Source: Ochotona curzoniae (Eukaryota; Chordata; Mammalia; Lagomorpha; Ochotonidae). Taken from it: a DNA stretch of 64,000 nt. Every line of letters starts with the position of its first letter. The first letter of the stretch is position 1. The DNA lies in the NCBI RefSeq assembly GCF_017591425.1, contig NW_024466307.1:2602001-2666000 (forward strand). Reading direction: 5' to 3'. Of the stretch, positions 58,736-64,000 are shown in pieces. A program made the translations under genes and the position numbers. A model generated the notes under the pieces. It was not told the DNA's origin and searched no databases. It saw only the letters and a program-made list of their open reading frames with translations.

Positions 58736-60409
58736 ACTTTAATCTCTTCTAAAGGAGAGATTGTAAACTGCCTCCAGAGCTTCCCTTTTGAGTAGTAAGA
58801 AACAAAATTTTCGCTAGAAAAATTATCCCCCTACTAAACAATAAGGCCATGTGTCCCCTGCTGGTAGATGTATTGGACTTCCCTGGAGTTTGGCCTACAG
58901 AGGAGACAAAATTGCAATCCACTCTTCCCCCTTTCTCCACTGCTCCATAAGACAAGCATGACCGCCACAGTTCAAGCTCCCTGGCGGCCACATGAATGAG
59001 ACCACTTCAGGGATGTCAGAATAAATGGGTAACATGGTGGAGAGTCCTGAAAACTTCATGAAATCTACCTTTTCATTCATGAGTTCTCAACTTTTTACTT
59101 AGGTGCTCTCGGGACTTCTGTTCTACCCTAACTCACACCCGTGCTGGTAAGTCAGGCTTACCCTCCAGTCTTCCCGTGCGACTTCCCTCTAACTCTACCC
59201 GACTGGTCACCACGCAGTCCTTGTCTCAGTGCATTTCACTCCGGTGACAATTTGCTGTGACTTACTAGTCAAACTGCTGGCCACTTGCTCTCCTTCCCAT
59301 TTCAAATCCTCCCACACGTCATCTACATACTTCCCACCCCCCACCTCCAACACAGCACTCTGCAAGGTTAGCTCGGACCCTCCTCTCATTCTACTTACTT
59401 TCATCAGATCTGGGACAGTTGACAGATAACAGTCAATGTGTACACTGCCAAACCTCTATCCACAACTCCGTTTGCTCAAAGCTCCAGACCTATTGACCAG
59501 TCTGTTTACTAAGCTTATCCACCAGAACATCCCCAAGGCAACTTCCTTTCCATTCACCTCATAACCAATACCTTCCCCATTCAGCTGCCCAAACCAGACA
59601 CCTTGTGGTCAACTCCTTATACATGCATATATCTCACCAGTTACTATGCAATTGGGATTTAGTCAATGGCTCCTATCCACCCTCACTGTAATTCCCCAAG
59701 TTATTGTAAAAATATTTGAATTGCTCTTCTTATCAGCGATACCTGCTCTCTTTCACAGTGAAGCCAAAGGTCACAGGAAAGCACCAATCTTTTCAAGTTG
59801 TTTCCCTGTCAGTGGGTGGAGGCCAGACCCCTAAACCTTCAAACACAAACTGCCCAGACTCGACAGTGGCCTCTCTTTACAATCTCATCTGCTGCCACAA
59901 CGCAGCTAACACGGCCATGTGGAAACCAACGTAAACCAGCCTCCAGCAGCAGGCTGTCACAGCCACCTGCCTCTGCCCAGAACTCTCCCCTGCCGCTAAG
60001 CCAGGAGAAGGGCCCCTCCGTGAAGGGCCCATGCTGCTTCGCCACCCAGCACCTTCCCTCTCCACGCTCCCTTGCTTCCCATGCACCATGGAAGCTGCGT
60101 TACAGGGATTATGCAAGGGTAGCTATGACAGAGTACAGTATCTAGTTCCTGTCTTAGATGATGGGAAGCTTCCTCCCATCCAAGCACACCCCAGCATCTG
60201 GCTGGTGTCGATGGGAAGAAAAGCGTAGGGGAGAGCCTGTCCCACTGGCCCTCACAACAACTCTGCAAGCAAAATGAAGACCCCAGGAATTGTAACACAC
60301 AGCTGTGGCACACAGTAACAAACAGGTGGCTAAGATGTATAATCCTCGAGTGGGTCTCCAGTCTCTTTCAGGTTCAGTGTCACAAGTTCTTTCAAGGTCT
60401 ATCCTCCTT
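58736..60409. other. intron 1, pyrimidine-rich tract, unassigned
   Basis: Plus strand 59100-59990 is strongly CT-rich, with phrases such as ccaccagaacatccccaagg and ttccatccacc-like motifs. It might be an old LINE remnant, but I cannot name it. No exon signature. Confidence 0.35.
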
Positions 60410-60424
60410 TGGCCCCCAGATTTT

Positions 60425-60755
60425 TTTTTTTTAAGATTTATTTTTATTATTTTTTTCATTGGAAAGGCAGATATACAGAGAGGAGAGACAGAGAGGAAGA
60501 TCTTCCGTCTGATGACTCACTCCCCAAGTGAGCGCAACGGTCGATGCTATGCCGATCCGAAGCCAGGAGCCTCTTCCGGGTCTCCCACATGGGTGCAGGG
60601 TCCCAAAGCTTTGGGCCGTCCTCCTTCTGCTTTCCCAGGCCACAGGCAGGGAGCTGGAAGGGAAGCGGGGCTGCCGGGATTAGAACCAGCACCCATATGG
60701 GATCCTGGGCGTACAAGGCGAGGACCTTAACCACTTGCGCCACTGCGCCGGGCCC
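60425..60755 (-). mobile_element. Young full-length CSINE, reverse
   Basis: Near-consensus, ends gcgccactgcgccgggccc. Flanks tggcccccagatttt (60410-60424) and tggtccccagatttt (60756-60770) form a 15-bp target-site duplication with one mismatch. Confidence 0.95.
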
Positions 60756-60770
60756 TGGTCCCCAGATTTT

Positions 60771-62385
60771 AAAACTCTTCACTCTCCCTAACGGTGGCGG
60801 GAAATGTGTTAGAACATATCAAAGTTGCTGGCTGGACGTTTGTTGTCTGGTCCAGGGCTTCAAGTCACCACTCTGTCCTAGCAACAAGGGAAAGACTGAG
60901 CAAAGAGGAACCAAGCCTGTAGACAGAACAGAGGGCTTCTCCATCCCCATCATTACTGGAGGCAGTCCTCCATAATCATCCGTAAATGTGTGTGCACACC
61001 CATGTCTGACCTCCTGTTGCTCCCTGGGGAACCCCAACTAACACAAGCCCCGCAAACTGTCAAGGTCCAGTCAAGGTCCAGTAGTCCAGTTAAACCAGAG
61101 ATGCAGCAGGGCAGCTGAAAGTACAACTTCTCTTGACGAGTAAGGAGTTCCACTGGTCCCTCCAAGTCACAGAGAGGCTGCAACTGGACCACACAGAAAG
61201 CCAAGTCCCAAAGCCCCACAAGGTGGGGGTTCTGGATGCCCAAGCAGCAAAGAATCCTGCTGACCACAGGGCAGACCCACGGTAAGGCTAGCCACGGTGT
61301 GGCCACGAAGCACAGAGGATCCCAACCAAATGCCCTCTGACAAAGCTTACCCTAGAAGATTCCGTTTGTTTTGGAAATCATGCACAATGAATCACATTAT
61401 TTCTGATGCTCCAACACCACATTAATGGGAACTTTCTTTGAATTCTGTAACTTAAGCTCTTCAAAGCACAGTGGAGGAAATCTTGATGTGTTTCTTAAAG
61501 ATGCTCCCCAGAATTTAGGGGACAAAAAAGCTTCAACACAAAAGCTTAATCCATTTAAGTCCAGTTTTAATTGAATCCAGAAAGCCTCTCTATTTCATTC
61601 AACCAGTCAGTCCTTTAAAATAAAGAGCCACATTCATCAGCCACATTCTCATTAAATGTCACCAAAATGACCCATCTCAAACTGAAAAATATATGCCTTA
61701 CAGATGAAATGAAAATTAATTCTAGGTACAGTCAACTCAAATGAAGATCTGTTGGAATTTTTTCCATGTAAATCAAATCCATATAGTAAATTCACTGAAC
61801 AAAATGCAATATTCACTAAATTAATGGCACTCCTGTATATGCAGGACTTTTCACATCAGAAATATTAACCCACTTTAAGAGAGAATGTTACTGAAGCAGC
61901 TAAAACACATGAGATTCTCGAGGAAATGTATTTTTAATTACTCTAAAATTCTTAATTCTGAGGTTTTATGTTTGTAAGACATAGCGAGTTAGAAAAGAAG
62001 TAATTACTTAAACAACGGAGAACAAAGGAACTAACGAAGGAATAAGTGAATGTGGGGACTGGAGGTCCAGAGCGGCCGTCCGGGCCAGCCTGGCTTCGGG
62101 AGCTTCCCTTCCTATCCACAAACAAAACATGCCTTACCCGGATTCTTAAAACCTTGCCCATGAATCCCATCATCCTCTCTCCTTCCTGCACCCCCAAAAG
62201 CAAGCTTGAGGCAGCGTCTCTTCCAGATTCAAACACACACCTCTTACATGCTTGGCACATTTTCTACCAAAACAGCACACACTGGACAACCAGTAACGAC
62301 TGACTGACACACTGCTGTGACGGACATTTTATTCTTGCAGGTACAAGTCAACTCCCTTACAGGACGTATCTAAAACTCAATACCA
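60771..62385. other. intron 1, no recognised feature
   Basis: Unique-looking sequence, AT-rich after 61400. Confidence 0.45.
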
Positions 62386-62668
62386 GGGCAGGCCTCAAGT
62401 GGCACAGCTCATGAAGCTGCTACTTCAGATGCCCGGGTCAGTGCCAGCCACCATGCTCCCAATCCAGCTTTCTGCTAACATATCTTAGGGGGCAGCAGCA
62501 AAGCCTCAGATGCCTGGACCCCTGCATCCACATGGAACATCTGGATGGGGCTCCTGGCTTCAGGGGGACCCAGCACTGCTGTCATGGACACCTAGGAAGT
62601 GAACCAGCAGGTGAAAGATGGCTCTTTCTCCTCTAACTTTATTTTCAAATAAAGAAAATATTTCTAAT
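62386..62668 (+). mobile_element. CSINE, old subfamily
   Basis: Order: gggcaggcctcaagtggcac, tgctcccaatccagctttct, gaagtgaaccagcaggtgaa, ttttcaaataaagaaaatat. Confidence 0.82.
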
Positions 62669-62739
62669 TAACATTTAGAAATTTACTTGATAAACATAAG
62701 ACAATGTGTTCACAGTTTTAGCATTTAAAAATTAATATG

Positions 62740-63066
62740 GGACCGGTGCGATAGCTTAATGGTTAAGGTTCTCGCCTTGAACGTGCCGGGATCCCATATG
62801 AACGCTGGTTCTAATCCTGGCAGCTCCACTTACCATCCAGTTCCCTGCTTGTGGCCTGGGAAAGCAGAAGGAGGATGGCCCAAAGCTGTGGAACCCTGCA
62901 CCATGTGGGAGACCCAGAAGAGGTTCCTGGTGCCTGGCTTCAGATCGGCGCAGCTCTGGCCATTGCAGTCACTTGGGGAGTGAATCATTGGATGGAAGAT
63001 CTTCCTCTCTGTTTCTTCTCCTCTTTGTACATCTGCCTTTCCATAAAATAAATAAATCTTTAAAAC
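62740..63066 (+). mobile_element. CSINE, young type
   Basis: Order: ggaccggtgcgatagcttaa, tggttctaatcctggcagct, ggagtgaatcattggatgga, aaataaataaatctttaaaa. Flanked by aattaatatg at 62730-62739 and 63067-63076. Confidence 0.93.
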
Positions 63067-63203
63067 AATTAATATGAAGTTATATTTTCACAATATATAC
63101 TGGATTAGGAAACCAGTAAAAACACAGCAGCAAATGTAGAACAAATCCCATGAAAAAGTGACTAAGAACAATCATTGCACGTTAGTCTTTAAAAAAATTA
63201 CTT

Positions 63204-63480
63204 TGGGATCAGTGTGGCAGCCAGCTCTGCCTGCATACTGGTTCTAGGGTTGGCGGCTCCACTTCCCATCCGGCTCCCTGCTAACGGCCTGGAAAAGAAG
63301 TGGAGGACGGCCTAAGTGCTTGGGCTCCTGCACATACATGCAAGACTAAGAAAAAGCGCCTGGCTCCTGGCTTCGGCTCAGCTCAGCTCCAGCCTCTGAG
63401 GCCATTTGGAGTGAACTAGCACATGAAGATCTCTCTCTCTCTCACTCTGTTACCCTATCATTCAAGTAATAAATATTTTT
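63204..63480 (+). mobile_element. CSINE, old, part of back-to-back pair
   Basis: Order: gggatcagtgtggcagccag, gcggctccacttcccatccg, gctccctgctaacggcctgg, cattcaagtaataaatattt. Preceded by aaaaaaattacttt. Confidence 0.83.
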
Positions 63481-63821
63481 TAAATGCTTTTTAAAAGAAG
63501 ATATATTTATTTTTATTGGAAAGGCAGATATGCAGAGAGAAGAAGAGACAGAGAGGAAGATTTTCCATCTGCTGGTTCACTTCCCAAGTGGCCACAACAG
63601 CTGGAGCTGAGCTGATCTGAAGTTAGGAGCCAGAGGCCTCTTCTGGGTCTCCCACACAGATGCAGGGTCCCAAGGCTTTGGGCCGTCCTCGACTGCTTTC
63701 CCAGGCCACAAGCAGAGAGCTGGATGGGAAGTGGAGCAGCAAGGACATGAACCGGTGCTCATATGGGTTCCCAATACTTGCAAGATGAGGATTCTAGCCA
63801 CTAGGCCATTGCGCCGGGCCC
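63481..63821 (-). mobile_element. CSINE, full length, reverse, abutting the previous one
   Basis: Reads tttatttttattggaaaggc to gccattgcgccgggccc. It is followed by taaaaaattactttt, which resembles the sequence preceding the plus-strand copy at 63204, suggesting that this copy landed in the older copy's tail. Confidence 0.92.
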
Positions 63822-64000
63822 TAAAAAATTACTTTTAAATGCTTAAATTTTAGATTAGAAGTAAATTTTGAAATTTTATATAATACTATTGTCACTTTTC
63901 TATATTTGCTTGTAATTCATAAGTAAATCATGTTTCATTTATACTATTATTACTAGAAATGTCTCCCTTTGCATGAGATTTAAATAGCATATTTTCTTAT
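63822..64000. other. intron 1, AT-rich edge
   Basis: Nothing recognised to the end of the window. Confidence 0.4.

Larger units (their letters stand above)
1..64000 (-). other. SSBP2: SSBP2 locus, internal part (introns 1-4)
   Basis: Three minus-strand exons with matching phases define a transcript running from high to low coordinates across the window. Visible introns are intron 2 (34415-38676, 4262 bp) and intron 3 (27405-34352, 6948 bp). Intron 1 enters from beyond 64000 and intron 4 leaves past position 1. Exon numbering assumes the usual family structure, in which a short first exon encodes the start and ends within the Lys codon before [10 protein letters not shown]. The family is SSBP2/3/4, adaptors that bind and stabilise LDB1 in LIM-homeodomain and GATA/TAL1 complexes in the nucleus. 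SSBP2 is preferred over SSBP3 because exon 4 reads PERRETCEH; from memory SSBP3 has Asp (ERRDT) and SSBP4 differs at more sites. Large AT-rich introns also fit SSBP2 better. No CpG-island promoter or first exon is visible. Confidence 0.85.

Overview
This is vertebrate, almost certainly mammalian, nuclear DNA. It has low coding density, spliceosomal exons with GT/AG borders, and layered LINE and SINE insertions. About 35 copies of a tRNA-derived lagomorph C-type SINE (CSINE) occur. The youngest copies begin gggcccggcgcggtggcg and carry the motif ggttctaatcccgg, the form I associate with pikas (Ochotona) rather than rabbit. The species assignment rests on repeat recognition alone.

The only protein-coding gene I can support lies on the minus strand: three consecutive internal exons of a single-stranded-DNA-binding-protein family gene, best assigned to SSBP2. 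In transcript order these are 38749-38677 (LisH region), 34414-34353 and 27404-27320. Their phases join perfectly (AA|G, GAG|ATA, TG|T, TAT|), giving an uninterrupted N-terminal segment. The first exon (start codon, promoter) is not seen and should lie above 64000. The Pro/Gly-rich remainder should lie below position 1. The window is therefore mostly intron: at least 25.2 kb of intron 1, all of intron 2 (4262 bp), all of intron 3 (6948 bp) and at least 27.3 kb of intron 4.

Layout. 1-27319 (intron 4): old L1 fragments at 1.65-4.1 kb, a CpG-rich patch at 6.9-7.4 kb, a small hAT-like element at 10.4 kb, a dense CSINE cluster at 11.1-14.8 kb, and three mariner-related elements at 15.3, 17.2 and 20.7-22.2 kb. 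The last is nearly full length, with both terminal inverted repeats, a decayed transposase and a nested CSINE. A 0.3-kb ATCC tetranucleotide array lies at 22.8 kb and an L1 tail at 25.3 kb. 27405-34352 (intron 3): a young truncated L1 only ~150 bp from exon 4, then CSINEs, an L2 tail and a MaLR-type LTR. 34415-38676 (intron 2): mostly unique, with three CSINEs, one very young. 38750-64000 (intron 1): CSINEs, a 1.5-kb antisense L1 with two SINEs nested in it, a 57-bp minisatellite at 52.1 kb, a 2.4-kb L1 mosaic at 54.4-56.8 kb, and more young CSINEs.

I found no second gene, no structural RNA gene, no CRISPR array and nothing resembling a prokaryotic or novel enzymatic system. The items worth a second look are transposon structures, inverted SINE pairs around exons, the CpG-rich patch, and the L1 poly(A) signal upstream of exon 4.
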